This document shows, piece by piece, positions 26,513-36,311 of a stretch of 64,000 nt of DNA (its first letter is position 1; each line of letters opens with the position of its first letter). Below the pieces are notes generated by a model. The model did not search any database. It saw only the letters and a program-made list of their open reading frames with translations, and had not been told where the DNA came from. Source of the DNA: CBDCVO01 sp965223085 (lineage in GTDB: Bacteria > Pseudomonadota > Gammaproteobacteria > Ga0077536). The translations under genes were made by a program, and so were the position numbers. The stretch covers positions 2,356,001-2,420,000 of the forward strand of contig OZ244981.1 in the NCBI GenBank assembly GCA_965223085.1, given 5' to 3'.

Positions 26513-27787
26513 TTACCTTTTCTTGAATTCTATATGTAGCTCCTTCAAAGCACGCAAGGCGAAATTCGGATGATGCTTGAAATTATTTTTGCCTTCTGCA
26601 AACCACATCTCGTCGATGCGATCGACAAGCGCTTTGAAGCTCCAATATATTTCCCGGCGGGCTAACGGCGCACCGAGGCAATGGTGTACACCCGAGCCGA
26701 AGGCGAGATGCGATGCGGCGTTTGGACGTTCGAGATCCATTTTCTCAGGGCAAGTAAAGTGTGCATCGTCACGGTTCGCAGCGGCATAGCGCACGTTGAT
26801 TACCGCACCTTTTGGAATCGATACACCATGCAGTTCGAGATCCTTGCGCGCAATTCGGTACAAACCTTGTACCGGTGATTCGAGCCGCAGTACTTCCTCG
26901 CCCAGACTGCGCAAATACTTCTCTGGATCCGATTTTACCAGCTGCCACGCTTCAGGATTTTGAATCAACAACATCACGCCCGCTGAGATGGCGTTAGTCG
27001 TCGTTTCGCTACCGCCGACGAACGTATCGGCCATCATCAACGCATGGAGTTCGTTGTCGTTCAGTTTGCGGCCCCATTCGGGGATCTCCATGTTGACGAG
27101 ATCGCTCAATAGCGTATCTTGCGGTTCCCTGCGCAAGCGTTCAAAAAAGGGTTGGAAATAGTGCTGCGCTTCTATTTCCATATTGACGGACCAGAGTTCA
27201 TCCTCCTCCGCCTGCATCATGCCAAAGCGTTGGATCCACGCATCCGTCCACGCTTTAATCTGCCAGATATCCTTTTCATCAGCACCGAGTTGTGAACAGA
27301 TAACAATCAAGGGGAATGGCACGGCATATTGTTTAACCCAGTCGCAATGCCCATCATCGATGAATTCATCGATGGTGCGGTAAGCGGTGCTTTGCACGAA
27401 TGGGTCAATCTGCTTTATTCTGCTAGCGCGGAACGCTTTATCGAACAAAGCCCGCAAGGGTTTATGATCACTACCATCCCGCCCGGCAAGCGTCGGTGCT
27501 GGAACCCAGCCTTTTTCTTCGAATATCTTGCGGATCATCTCGACCCGATCTTGGTGTAGCTCGACGGTTTTCTGCTTTTGCCAGTCGTTGCCAAACTGGT
27601 CGGAATCAACTAGGACTGTTCTAAGGTCGTCGTAACGGGTGACGACATAAAAACCCGTTATCGGGTCTTTCCAAACGGGCGCACGCTGGCGCAATAATTC
27701 ATAGGCGGGATAAGGACACTCCTGAATCTCCTCACTGAGAAAATTAATTTGGTCCAGGTCTCCTAAGTGGGGCGTTGATGTCGTCAT
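26513..27787 (-). CDS. cytochrome P450
   Basis: A 424-residue bacterial class I-type P450. The heme loop is F-G-S-G-V-H-H-C-L-G with the thiolate Cys370, the I-helix oxygen motif is G-G-S-E-T-T near residue 257, and the K-helix E-x-x-R follows as E-V-L-R. It needs ferredoxin and a reductase; the ferredoxin at 2640 is a candidate at a distance, but there is none next door. I place the start at ATG 27787 because AAGGAG lies just upstream and the preceding eight codons look like leader. Substrate unknown, probably a hydrophobic organic compound. Confidence 0.92.
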   Translation of the reverse strand: MTTSTPHLGDLDQINFLSEEIQECPYPAYELLRQRAPVWKDPITGFYVVTRYDDLRTVLVDSDQFGNDWQKQKTVELHQDRVEMIRKIFEEKGWVPAPTLAGRDGSDHKPLRALFDKAFRASRIKQIDPFVQSTAYRTIDEFIDDGHCDWVKQYAVPFPLIVICSQLGADEKDIWQIKAWTDAWIQRFGMMQAEEDELWSVNMEIEAQHYFQPFFERLRREPQDTLLSDLVNMEIPEWGRKLNDNELHALMMADTFVGGSETTTNAISAGVMLLIQNPEAWQLVKSDPEKYLRSLGEEVLRLESPVQGLYRIARKDLELHGVSIPKGAVINVRYAAANRDDAHFTCPEKMDLERPNAASHLAFGSGVHHCLGAPLARREIYWSFKALVDRIDEMWFAEGKNNFKHHPNFALRALKELHIEFKKR

Positions 27788-27857
27788 TGCTCCTCCTTTC
27801 CTACACCTCATACTGCGATCACGGCTCGCCCATGATGGTTCAAATTACAACATTAGC

Positions 27858-29234
27858 TTAGCTATTTCCGTAGCGATGCGCGGGATGGTCTGGCGCTAGT
27901 CTCGCGTTGCCGGGGCCTTGATAGCGTTCGCGCAGGGTGTCGCCTTCACTAGCGTCCCAGGCGCGTCGCATGCGGCCACGGCGTTGCAGCTCCGGAACGA
28001 TGAGATTAACGAAGTCTTCTAACGTTCCGGGCTGATCGACCGGAATTAAGTTAAAACCATCCACTTTGCCGACGTCGACCCACTCCTCGAGCCGATCGGC
28101 AACTTGTTCCGGTGTACCGCAAATACACGGTGAGATCGAGGTTAATTTCATGTAATCGCACACATCTGCAAACGTCCATTTGCGGCTGGGATCGATATCA
28201 CCGAAAAACGTCGCGATGTACTGCATTTGCTCAGATTCGAATGAAGCAATTTCATCCTCGGGTTGATATGAAGATAAATCAATGCCTGTCCAGCCGCCGA
28301 ATAATGCCAATAGACCCTCAACGGTTGCGTACTGTTTATAGCGTTCGACTTTCAACTTGAGCTCTTGCTCGGTCTCCGCAACGATGACGCCCATCGCCTG
28401 CATGCTTTTCACGCTGCCCGCGGCGCGTCCAGCGGTGGCCTCTAGTTCGCGCACAACCCGTTCGCCGGCAGCTGCCTTGTGCGGGTTTTGATACAGACAG
28501 AAAATCGCTTCCGCGTGGGTCGCGCCAAACGCGTAACCGCGTGGTGACTGACCCGCCTGAACCAAAAACGGCGTTCGTTGTGCTGTTGGTGTGCACATAT
28601 GCGGTCCTTCGACTTCAAAATACGGTCCTTTGTGATTAATAAAATGCACCCGCTTGGGATCGATCAGCATGTCGCGTTCGTGGTCTTTGACGATGGCGTT
28701 CTCTTGCCAGCTGTGTTCCCACAGTTTGTAGCACACTTCCATGTATTCGTCCGCCCTATCGTAGCGCTCGTCATGGGGAAGCAACTCGCCGAGCCCGTTG
28801 CGCTCAGCACTGCTCAGGTAAGAGGTAACGATATTCCAGCCCACCCGGCCCTGGGTAAAATGATCGAGTGAGGAGAACAGCTTGGCGGTATGAAAAGGTG
28901 GGTAATAGGTCGTGCTATATGTTGCGATTAGGCCAATGTGCTGCGTTTCGCGAGCAAGCAAGGGAAATAGCACACTCGGATCGTTGCCCGGTAACTGCAC
29001 GCCGTGCTTGAGCCCCGCATCGAGACTCCCGCCGTAGACATCGTAGCCGCCGTGCACGTCGGCGAAGAACAGCGAATCCAAGCAACCGCGTTCGAGCGTG
29101 CGCGCGAGGTCGATCCAAAATTCAACGTCGTTAAATCCAGGCACGGAGCGATCACGAGGATTTTTCCATTGGCCCTCCGATTGCGGGGTCGGACAGCACT
29201 GACTAAAAGCGTTGAAGAAGATCCGTGAACTCAT
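27858..29234 (-). CDS. LLM-class FMN-dependent monooxygenase (NtaA/SnaA/DszA type)
   Basis: A protein of about 458 residues from ATG 29234. N-terminal strands (S-S-R-I-F-F-N-A-F), the F-F-A-D-V-H-G-G-Y-D-V-Y segment, and G-R-V-G-W-N-I-V-T-S-Y near residue 135 match the NtaA/SnaA/DszA/SoxA monooxygenase group. Members use reduced FMN and O2 on substrates such as nitrilotriacetate, sulfones and alkanesulfonates. No flavin reductase is adjacent. It ends about 70 bases before the P450 gene on the same strand, so the two may be co-transcribed and act on one compound. Confidence 0.85.
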   Translation of the reverse strand: MSSRIFFNAFSQCCPTPQSEGQWKNPRDRSVPGFNDVEFWIDLARTLERGCLDSLFFADVHGGYDVYGGSLDAGLKHGVQLPGNDPSVLFPLLARETQHIGLIATYSTTYYPPFHTAKLFSSLDHFTQGRVGWNIVTSYLSSAERNGLGELLPHDERYDRADEYMEVCYKLWEHSWQENAIVKDHERDMLIDPKRVHFINHKGPYFEVEGPHMCTPTAQRTPFLVQAGQSPRGYAFGATHAEAIFCLYQNPHKAAAGERVVRELEATAGRAAGSVKSMQAMGVIVAETEQELKLKVERYKQYATVEGLLALFGGWTGIDLSSYQPEDEIASFESEQMQYIATFFGDIDPSRKWTFADVCDYMKLTSISPCICGTPEQVADRLEEWVDVGKVDGFNLIPVDQPGTLEDFVNLIVPELQRRGRMRRAWDASEGDTLRERYQGPGNARLAPDHPAHRYGNS

Positions 29235-29356
29235 AGCGCAAAACCCCGGGCCGCACAATCACGGATTCAATGATACGCTGAGATCAGACAAATTTCCCCA
29301 TGATGGTAAGGAAATAGGGCGACGTAGCGAGGTCGGCAGGAGAGGAGCGTCGAGAA

Positions 29357-30403
29357 ATGCAAAAACATCAATTAGGTGATAGCGGCATTGCGGTCACCGA
29401 GATATGCCTGGGTACCATGACGTGGGGCGAGCAAAATAGCGTCGCCGAGGCCCACGCACAGCTTGAATGGGCCCTCGATCGCGGGATTAATTTTGTCGAT
29501 ACCGCGGAAATGTATCCGGTACCGCCGCGGCAGGCGACCCAAGGTCGCACCGAGCAATTTATTGGCGAATGGATTGGTCGCCACCCGTCACGCCGAGGTG
29601 AATTCGTATTGGCGTCGAAAATTGCCGGTCCTGGCCGTCGTGATTGGATCCGCGGTGGCGACACGCGCGTTTCAAAACGCACCATCCCGTGGGCGATCGA
29701 TGACTCCTTGAAACGCTTGCAGACCGATTATATCGATCTGTTTCAAATTCACTGGCCCGATCGCAACGTGCCAATGTTCGGTACGTGGCAGTTCAACCCG
29801 GAAAAAGAAAAAGCCACCGTACCCTTACTCGAACAGATCGAAGCCCTCGCCGCCGCGATGGCGGCGGGTAAGATCCGCGCTTATGGTCTCTCGAACGAAA
29901 CTTGTTTTGGCCTGTGTGAATTCGCCCGACTCGCGGATCAACACGGACTGCCGCGACCCGCGTCGGTGCAAAATGTTTACAGTTTGGTTTCGCGTTTGTT
30001 CGACGGTGATCTCGCCGAGGCGAGCTATCGTTTGCAGATCCCGTTGCTGGCCTATTCCCCCCTGGCTATGGGTTTATTGACGGGAAAATTTTGTGGCGGC
30101 GCAGCACCCGAGCGTGCGCGCTTGACATTATTTCCTAATTTCGGGGAGCGTTACCGGCGCCCCCGCGTCGCACCAGCGGTCGAACGTTATTGTGCACTTG
30201 CGCAACAGCATGGTTTGGCGCCGGGCGTGATGGCACTCGCCTTTGTACGCAGTCGTTTTTTCGTGGCGGCAACGATTATCGGCGCGACGAGCAGTGCGCA
30301 GCTCGAGGCGTTGGCGAGCGGTTTTGAGTTGCACCTGACGCCGGAGTTATTGCGGCAAATCGAGGAGATCAATCGCGAATATCCGAGTCCGGCGGGTCAA
30401 TAG
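29357..30403 (+). CDS. tas: Tas-like aldo/keto reductase
   Basis: A 348-residue TIM-barrel aldo/keto reductase closely resembling Tas. Catalytic residues are Asp48 and Tyr53 in V-D-T-A-E-M-Y-P-V-P-P-R, Lys88 in L-A-S-K-I-A-G, and His132 in F-Q-I-H-W-P. It uses NADPH to reduce carbonyls; the physiological substrate of Tas proteins is uncertain. Divergent from the LLM gene, with AGGAG upstream of ATG 29357. Confidence 0.88.
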   Translation: MQKHQLGDSGIAVTEICLGTMTWGEQNSVAEAHAQLEWALDRGINFVDTAEMYPVPPRQATQGRTEQFIGEWIGRHPSRRGEFVLASKIAGPGRRDWIRGGDTRVSKRTIPWAIDDSLKRLQTDYIDLFQIHWPDRNVPMFGTWQFNPEKEKATVPLLEQIEALAAAMAAGKIRAYGLSNETCFGLCEFARLADQHGLPRPASVQNVYSLVSRLFDGDLAEASYRLQIPLLAYSPLAMGLLTGKFCGGAAPERARLTLFPNFGERYRRPRVAPAVERYCALAQQHGLAPGVMALAFVRSRFFVAATIIGATSSAQLEALASGFELHLTPELLRQIEEINREYPSPAGQ

Positions 30404-30429
30404 ACGCGACGCTTAACGGTGCGCTCGGC

Positions 30430-30457
30430 TCGACGGGCCCCAAAACCGGCGTATAAT
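30430..30457 (+). promoter_or_regulatory. putative sigma-70 promoter of the fds operon
   Basis: A perfect -10 TATAAT lies at 30452-30457, about 100 bases upstream of fdsG, with TCGACG at 30430-30435 (four of six to TTGACA) and a 16-bp spacer. No operator palindrome is obvious. Confidence 0.5.
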
Positions 30458-30557
30458 TGAACGGTTACAGCCGGTCGGCGCGGCGACGGCAAAATCAGTA
30501 CACCACTCGGGCGGCGCGCGCGTTCTCCCGAGTTTGGACTAAGCGTCGAGGCCGTAC

Positions 30558-31040
30558 ATGCACACCAACGCCGCAAGCTACGAAAGTTGGGATCCACTCA
30601 CCGCTAAAGCACTGATCGCCGATGTGCAAGCATTGGACGGCGCGCTCCTGCCCGCATTTCACGCTCTGCAAGATCGGTTCGGTTACGTTCACGCGGACGC
30701 GATCCCGCTGCTCGCCGAAGCCTTGAATATCTCCCGCGCCGAAGTTCACGGCGCGTTGAGCTTTTATCACTACTTTCGCACGTCCCCGCCGGGCGCGAAG
30801 ACGATCCGCATCTGCGTCGCAGAAGCGTGTCAGGCAGTGCAGTGTGAACGCCTGCTCGCCCATGCGAAGCAGCGTTTGGCGTGCGATGTGCATGAGACTT
30901 CTCGCGATGGTGAAGCCACGCTCGAAGTTGTCTATTGCTTAGGGAATTGTGCGACTGGACCCTCAATGATGATCGATAAAATCCTCTACGGCCGGGTTAC
31001 ACCCGCGCGTTTCGATGGGATTTTGGCGGAGCACGATTGA
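30558..31040 (+). CDS. fdsG: NAD-dependent formate dehydrogenase gamma subunit
   Basis: A 160-residue NuoE-like [2Fe-2S] protein. Ligand cysteines lie in I-C-V-A-E-A-C (residues about 93-98) and C-L-G-N-C (about 132-136). It passes electrons between the formate dehydrogenase core and the FMN subunit. It is the first gene of a five-gene operon, and its stop overlaps the fdsB start by one base (ATGA-type coupling). The family is shared with complex I and bidirectional hydrogenases, but the following FdsB and FdsA settle the assignment. Confidence 0.92.
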   Translation: MHTNAASYESWDPLTAKALIADVQALDGALLPAFHALQDRFGYVHADAIPLLAEALNISRAEVHGALSFYHYFRTSPPGAKTIRICVAEACQAVQCERLLAHAKQRLACDVHETSRDGEATLEVVYCLGNCATGPSMMIDKILYGRVTPARFDGILAEHD

Positions 31041-32581
31041 TGACGACCGTCTATGTGCCGAGCGACGCGAGTGCACGCGCCGTGGGCGCCGATAATGTCG
31101 CCGCGGCGCTGCTGGCAGAAACCCGCAGCGAAGGCATTGACGTCGACGTCGTGCGTAACGGCTCGCGTGGCTTGTTATGGCTCGAGCCGCTCGTTGAAGT
31201 CGACACCGCCACCGGGCGCATTGCGTATGGGCCGGTGCAACCATCTGACGTTCCTGCCTTGATCGCCGCGGGGTTTCTGAATGGCACTGAACACCCGCTG
31301 CGGCACGGACTGATAGAACAGATCCCCTATTTTAGCGATCAAGAGCGGGTAACGTTTGCACGCGTTGGTTTGATCGATCCGGTGGATCTGGCGGCCTACG
31401 AAGCGCATGGCGGTTATCGTGGTTTGCGCAACGCCTTGGCCATGAGCGGCGCTGAAATCGTGCAGGCAATTACGGCTTCCGGTTTGCGTGGTCGCGGTGG
31501 CGCGGCGTTTCCAACGGGCATCAAGTGGCAAACCGTGCTCGAGCAAGATGCGCCGCAAAAATACGTTGTCTGCAATGCCGATGAAGGTGATTCCGGCACG
31601 TTCTCCGACCGCATGCTGATGGAGGGCGATCCTTATTGTTTGATCGAAGGCATGACGATTGCAGGACTAGCGGTCGGTGCTGATCACGGCTACATCTATC
31701 TTCGCTACGAATACCCGGACGCGCAGCGGGCGTTAGCAACCGCGATTGAACGTGCTTATGCGCGCGCCTATCTCGGCGCCGATGTGCTGGGAAGTGGTAG
31801 GCGCTTCGATTTGGAGGTCCGCCTCGGCGGAGGCGCATATATCTGCGGCGAAGAAACGTCGTTGCTCGAAAGCCTGGAAGGTAAGCGCGGTGAGATACGA
31901 TTTAAACCACCGTTGCCTGCGGTTAAAGGCCTGTTCGCGCAGCCGACTATTATCAACAACGTCATCTCACTCGCGGCCGTGCCGGACGTTCTCACGCATG
32001 GTCCCGAGCACTACCAACAATTTGGTCTCGGTCGCTCGCGCGGCACGCTACCCTTGCAGCTCGCCGGCAATATCAAGCGCGGCGGCTTGGTGGAGAAGGC
32101 GTTCGGGATCACATTGCGTGAATTGCTCTACGATTACGGCGGCGGCAGTGCGAGTGGGCGGCCGATCCGCGCGGTGCAAGTGGGTGGGCCTTTAGGCGCG
32201 TATTTGCCGGAGGCGCAATTCGATACGCCGATTGATTACGAAGCGTTCGCCGCGCGCGGCGCGATGTTAGGTCACGGCGGCATTGTGGTTTTTGACGATA
32301 CGGTCGATATGGCGAGAATGGCACGCTATGCCTTCGAATTTTGCGCGCTCGAATCTTGCGGCAAGTGCACCCCCTGCCGCATCGGATCGACGCGCGGTGT
32401 CGAAGTCATCGATCGCATCATCGCCGACGAGAACCGCGCGATGAATTTGCAACTCGTCGAGGATTTATGCGACACCATGATCAAGGGATCGCTATGTGCG
32501 CTGGGGGGGTTAACGCCGTATCCCGTGCAGAGCGCGATAAAATATTTTGCGGAGGATTTCGCTCCGCGAGCGCGACGATAA
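31040..32581 (+). CDS. fdsB: NAD-dependent formate dehydrogenase beta subunit
   Basis: A 513-residue NuoF-like subunit. An N-terminal thioredoxin-like domain (about residues 1-100) is fused to the FMN/NAD-binding core: G-R-G-G-A-A-F-P-T-G and G-A-Y-I-C-G-E-E-T-S-L-L. A C-terminal [4Fe-4S] motif E-S-C-G-K-C-T-P-C-R follows. It reduces NAD with electrons from formate. The start is ATG 31040, overlapping the fdsG stop; the in-frame TTG one codon earlier is unlikely. Confidence 0.94.
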   Translation: MTTVYVPSDASARAVGADNVAAALLAETRSEGIDVDVVRNGSRGLLWLEPLVEVDTATGRIAYGPVQPSDVPALIAAGFLNGTEHPLRHGLIEQIPYFSDQERVTFARVGLIDPVDLAAYEAHGGYRGLRNALAMSGAEIVQAITASGLRGRGGAAFPTGIKWQTVLEQDAPQKYVVCNADEGDSGTFSDRMLMEGDPYCLIEGMTIAGLAVGADHGYIYLRYEYPDAQRALATAIERAYARAYLGADVLGSGRRFDLEVRLGGGAYICGEETSLLESLEGKRGEIRFKPPLPAVKGLFAQPTIINNVISLAAVPDVLTHGPEHYQQFGLGRSRGTLPLQLAGNIKRGGLVEKAFGITLRELLYDYGGGSASGRPIRAVQVGGPLGAYLPEAQFDTPIDYEAFAARGAMLGHGGIVVFDDTVDMARMARYAFEFCALESCGKCTPCRIGSTRGVEVIDRIIADENRAMNLQLVEDLCDTMIKGSLCALGGLTPYPVQSAIKYFAEDFAPRARR

Positions 32582-32613
32582 CGGGGCCCGAATATCGTTG
32601 CCGGAGGATAACT

Positions 32614-35469
32614 ATGCGATCGATAACAGACCAAGATTTTGGCACCCCCGCCGTAGCCAGTGATACGGATGTGGCGTTAAGCATTGATGGCCAAGAAATT
32701 GTTGTGCCGGCGGGAACGTCGGTGATGCGTGCGGCTGCTCTCGCCGGGATCACGATCCCAAAACTCTGCGCAACCGATACGCTCGAGGCCTTTGGTTCAT
32801 GTCGACTGTGTGTGGTTGAGATCGAGGGTGCTCGCGGCTATCCGGCATCTTGCACGACGCCGGTGAACGACGGCATAACGGTGTGCACGCAAAGCGACGA
32901 GCTCGCAAAGCTACGACGCAATACGATGGAGCTCTACATTTCCGATCATCCGCTCGACTGTTTGACGTGCGCAGCGAACGGGCATTGTGAATTACAAGAC
33001 GTAGCTGGTGTGGTGGGTTTGCGCGAAGTACGCTACGGTTATGTGGGCGCAAATCACCTCGATAGCCCTAAAGACGAAAGCAACCCCTATTTTACTTTCG
33101 ACCCGAGCAAGTGCATCGTCTGTTCGCGCTGCGTGCGCGCGTGCGATGAAGTTCAGGCTACGTTTGCGCTAACGGTCGAGGCGCGCGGATTTGACGCCAA
33201 AATTTCTGCCAGTGCGGGCGAGCGCTTTCTGGATTCTGAGTGCGTATCCTGCGGTGCTTGCGTGCAGGCTTGCCCGACCGCGACTTTGAGCGAAAAATCG
33301 ATTATCGAACACGGCCAAGCGGAGCACAGCGTCGTCACGACGTGCGCATACTGTGGTGTGGGTTGCTCGTTCAAGGCCGAAATGAAGGGCGAAACGGTGG
33401 TACGCATGGTGCCGAATATAGACGGTCACGCGAATCACGGTCATTCCTGTGTGAAAGGTCGTTTTGCGTTCGGTTACGTCACGCACCCCGACCGAGTTGT
33501 TAACCCCATGATTCGTAAAACAATTCGCGATCAGTGGACCGAAGTGTCGTGGCCGGAAGCGATCGATTACGCGGCGGCAGAATTCAAGCGGATCGCGAGC
33601 GAGCACGGCGAGCGTGCAATCGGCGCAATTACCTCCAGTCGATGCACGAACGAAGAAACGTATCTCGTACAGAAATTAGTGCGTGCCGGTTTCGGCAACA
33701 ACAACGTTGATACTTGCGCGCGCGTGTGCCATTCACCCACGGGATACGGTTTGAAACAGACCTTAGGAGAATCGGCGGGCACGCAGGCTTTTGATTCCAT
33801 CGCGGAGACGGACGTCATCATGGTGATCGGCTCGAATCCTACCGATGGACATCCGGTCTTTGCTTCGCGCATGAAGCAGCGCCTGCGCGAGGGGGCGAAA
33901 TTAATCGTTGTCGATCCGCGCGCGATAGATATTGTGCGTGCTCCCCATATCGAAGCGGACTATCACCTGAAAACTAAACCCGGCACCAACGTTGCCGTCG
34001 CGAACGCCATGGCGCATGTGATCCTCACGGAAGGTTTGGCCGCAGAAGACTTTATTAAACTACGTTGCGAGGAAGCGTCTTTTGAAAAGTGGCGCACGTT
34101 CATTATCGACGAAAAGAATTCACCGGAGAGCACCGCCGGTGTAACTAGCGTGCCGGCGGCGGATCTGCGTGCTGCGGCGCGGCTCTATGCGACCGGGGGC
34201 AATGGCGCGATCTACTACGGTTTGGGTGTGACCGAGCACGCGCAGGGATCGACCATGGTGATGGCTATCGCGAATCTTGCCATGGTCACCGGTAACATGG
34301 GTCGCGAGGGTGTTGGCGTGAATCCAATGCGCGGGCAAAACAATGTGCAGGGCTCTTGTGACATGGGCTCATTTCCGCACGAGTTGCCGGGGTATCGTCA
34401 TTTATCTGATGCTGAGACGCGCGCCCTCTTTGAGGCCGATTGGAACGTGGCCCTCGATCCCGAGCCCGGTTTGCGTATCCCAAATATGTTCGAGGCAGCT
34501 TTGGACGGGGAGTTCAAAGGCCTATATCTCCAGGGTGAAGATATCGCCCAATCGGATCCCAATACGCAACATGTAACCGCGGCGCTGGAAGCGATGGAAT
34601 GCATCGTCGTGCAAGATTTATTTTTGAACGAAACCGCAAAATTTGCGCACGTGTTTCTCCCGGGTGCGACGTTTCTCGAAAAAGATGGGACGTTCACGAA
34701 CGCTGAACGACGTATTTCCCTAGTGCGCAAAGCGATGACACCCGCGGCAGGCAAGGCGGATTGGGAAATTACGTGCATGCTCTCGAATGCCTTGGGATAT
34801 CCCATGAATTACGCGCATGCGTCGGAAATCATGGATGAAATAGCGCGCCTTACGCCAACATTCAAAGGCGTGAGCTTCGAGAAAATCGATCGATTAGGGA
34901 GTATTCAGTGGCCGTGCGACGATGCACACCCGGAGGGTACGCCAACAATGCACGTCGATGAGTTCGTGCGCGGTAAGGGCCAATTTAAGCTGACCGCCTA
35001 CGTGCCGAGTCGAGAGCGAGTAAACAATCAATTCCCACTGTTGTTAACAACGGGCCGGATTTTGTCGCAATACAATGTCGGTGCGCAAACCCGGCGCACC
35101 GCAAATACCGCTTGGCACGACGAAGACCTGCTCGAGATCCACCCGCACGACGCCGAGGAGCGGGGCATCGCGGAGGGCGATTGGGTCAGTGTCGCCAGCC
35201 GAGTCGGTGAAACCGTACTGCGAGCGACGGTAACCGAGCGCGTGCAGTCGGGCGTTGTGTACACTACGTTTCATTTTCCCGAATCGGGCGCTAATGTGAT
35301 CACGACCGAACATTCGGATTGGGCAACGAACTGCCCGGAATATAAAGTCACGGCGGTGCAAGTTGTCAAAGTCTCGCAACGGTCTGCGTGGCAACAGCGT
35401 TACCGAGCCTTTAGTGATGAACAAATGCGTTTGCTAGCCGCAAGGCGCACTGCCGACAGTGAAGCCTGA
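32614..35469 (+). CDS. fdsA: NAD-dependent formate dehydrogenase alpha (molybdopterin) subunit
   Basis: A 951-residue catalytic subunit oxidising formate to CO2 in the cytoplasm. The N-terminus has a [2Fe-2S] domain, a H-P-L-D-C-L-T-C cluster site, and two ferredoxin motifs (C-I-V-C-S-R-C-V-R-A-C and C-V-S-C-G-A-C-V-Q-A-C). The molybdopterin domain begins with C-A-Y-C-G-V-G-C. The Mo ligand is Cys372 in C-A-R-V-C-H-S-P-T, so this is a Cys and not a selenocysteine enzyme. GGAGG lies seven bases before ATG 32614; the longer frame from 32341 is a shadow inside fdsB. Confidence 0.95.
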   Translation: MRSITDQDFGTPAVASDTDVALSIDGQEIVVPAGTSVMRAAALAGITIPKLCATDTLEAFGSCRLCVVEIEGARGYPASCTTPVNDGITVCTQSDELAKLRRNTMELYISDHPLDCLTCAANGHCELQDVAGVVGLREVRYGYVGANHLDSPKDESNPYFTFDPSKCIVCSRCVRACDEVQATFALTVEARGFDAKISASAGERFLDSECVSCGACVQACPTATLSEKSIIEHGQAEHSVVTTCAYCGVGCSFKAEMKGETVVRMVPNIDGHANHGHSCVKGRFAFGYVTHPDRVVNPMIRKTIRDQWTEVSWPEAIDYAAAEFKRIASEHGERAIGAITSSRCTNEETYLVQKLVRAGFGNNNVDTCARVCHSPTGYGLKQTLGESAGTQAFDSIAETDVIMVIGSNPTDGHPVFASRMKQRLREGAKLIVVDPRAIDIVRAPHIEADYHLKTKPGTNVAVANAMAHVILTEGLAAEDFIKLRCEEASFEKWRTFIIDEKNSPESTAGVTSVPAADLRAAARLYATGGNGAIYYGLGVTEHAQGSTMVMAIANLAMVTGNMGREGVGVNPMRGQNNVQGSCDMGSFPHELPGYRHLSDAETRALFEADWNVALDPEPGLRIPNMFEAALDGEFKGLYLQGEDIAQSDPNTQHVTAALEAMECIVVQDLFLNETAKFAHVFLPGATFLEKDGTFTNAERRISLVRKAMTPAAGKADWEITCMLSNALGYPMNYAHASEIMDEIARLTPTFKGVSFEKIDRLGSIQWPCDDAHPEGTPTMHVDEFVRGKGQFKLTAYVPSRERVNNQFPLLLTTGRILSQYNVGAQTRRTANTAWHDEDLLEIHPHDAEERGIAEGDWVSVASRVGETVLRATVTERVQSGVVYTTFHFPESGANVITTEHSDWATNCPEYKVTAVQVVKVSQRSAWQQRYRAFSDEQMRLLAARRTADSEA

Positions 35470-36310
35470 CCGCGTCGCTTCATCCAGCGAAAAACTCGCC
35501 TGCGCTGATCGGCCGATATGGCGCTGGGAGCACGGCGCGTGGACACGGCATCGTGATCAAATCGCAGAAGAAGTGCCCGCCGCGATCGTGTTCAACGATC
35601 GCAGTTATGCGGTGATGCTGGTCACGCCGCGCAACTTGCACGATTTTGTCCTTGGTTTTGCCCTCAGTGAGGGGGTATTAAAGAATGCCTCGGAGTTGTT
35701 GAATTGTGAAATCCGGGAACACATGGATGGTGTGGAAATCGCCATGGATATCCCCACTGAGCGGGCCGCAAAGATCGCAGCGAAGGAGCGTCTTCTCAGC
35801 GGCCGCAGTGGTTGTGGTTTATGCGGCACACGTGCACTAGAAGAGGCGGTGCGTTGGCCGCCACGGGTAGACAACGCGGGTGTCACCAGCAGCGTGCACG
35901 TGCAACGTGCGTTCGCGGCGCTCGCCGAACGCCAAGCGCTCAACGAGGTCACGGGCGCGGTGCACGGCGCCGCGTGGGCGAGCTTAGCTGGCGAGATTGC
36001 CTGCGCCCGCGAAGACATTGGCCGCCATAATGCCTTAGATAAATTGCTCGGTGCTTTGGCGCGTGGCAAAACTGATCCGGCAAGCGGCATGCTGTTGATC
36101 ACGAGCCGCGCGAGTTACGAGATGGTGCAAAAGGCAGCGGTATTCAATATTGGCCTGATGGCGGCGATTTCTGCACCGACTGCGCTTGCGGTCAATATGG
36201 CTGATAGCGCCGGCATGACGCTAGTCGGTTTTGTAAGATCGGATTCCCATGTCGCCTATACACATACTTGGCGCTTGTCTGATGCACCACGCACACTAAC
36301 ATCAAATTGA
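35459..36310 (+). CDS. fdhD: formate dehydrogenase sulfurtransferase FdhD (FdsC)
   Basis: A 283-residue protein required to sulfurate the molybdenum cofactor of formate dehydrogenase. The key C-G-L-C-G motif lies near residues 119-123, in a segment that hands sulfur from a cysteine desulfurase to the cofactor. Conserved blocks include G-F-A-L-S-E-G near residue 66 and E-D-I-G-R-H-N-A-L-D-K near 182. The GTG start overlaps the fdsA stop by 11 bases. It is fourth in the fds operon. Confidence 0.93.
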   Translation: MKPDRVASSSEKLACADRPIWRWEHGAWTRHRDQIAEEVPAAIVFNDRSYAVMLVTPRNLHDFVLGFALSEGVLKNASELLNCEIREHMDGVEIAMDIPTERAAKIAAKERLLSGRSGCGLCGTRALEEAVRWPPRVDNAGVTSSVHVQRAFAALAERQALNEVTGAVHGAAWASLAGEIACAREDIGRHNALDKLLGALARGKTDPASGMLLITSRASYEMVQKAAVFNIGLMAAISAPTALAVNMADSAGMTLVGFVRSDSHVAYTHTWRLSDAPRTLTSN

Positions 36311-36311
36311 C

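Noticed and set aside
32341..32613. Upstream extension of the fdsA frame
   Set aside because: It lies within fdsB in another frame; GGAGG and the [2Fe-2S] domain define ATG 32614.
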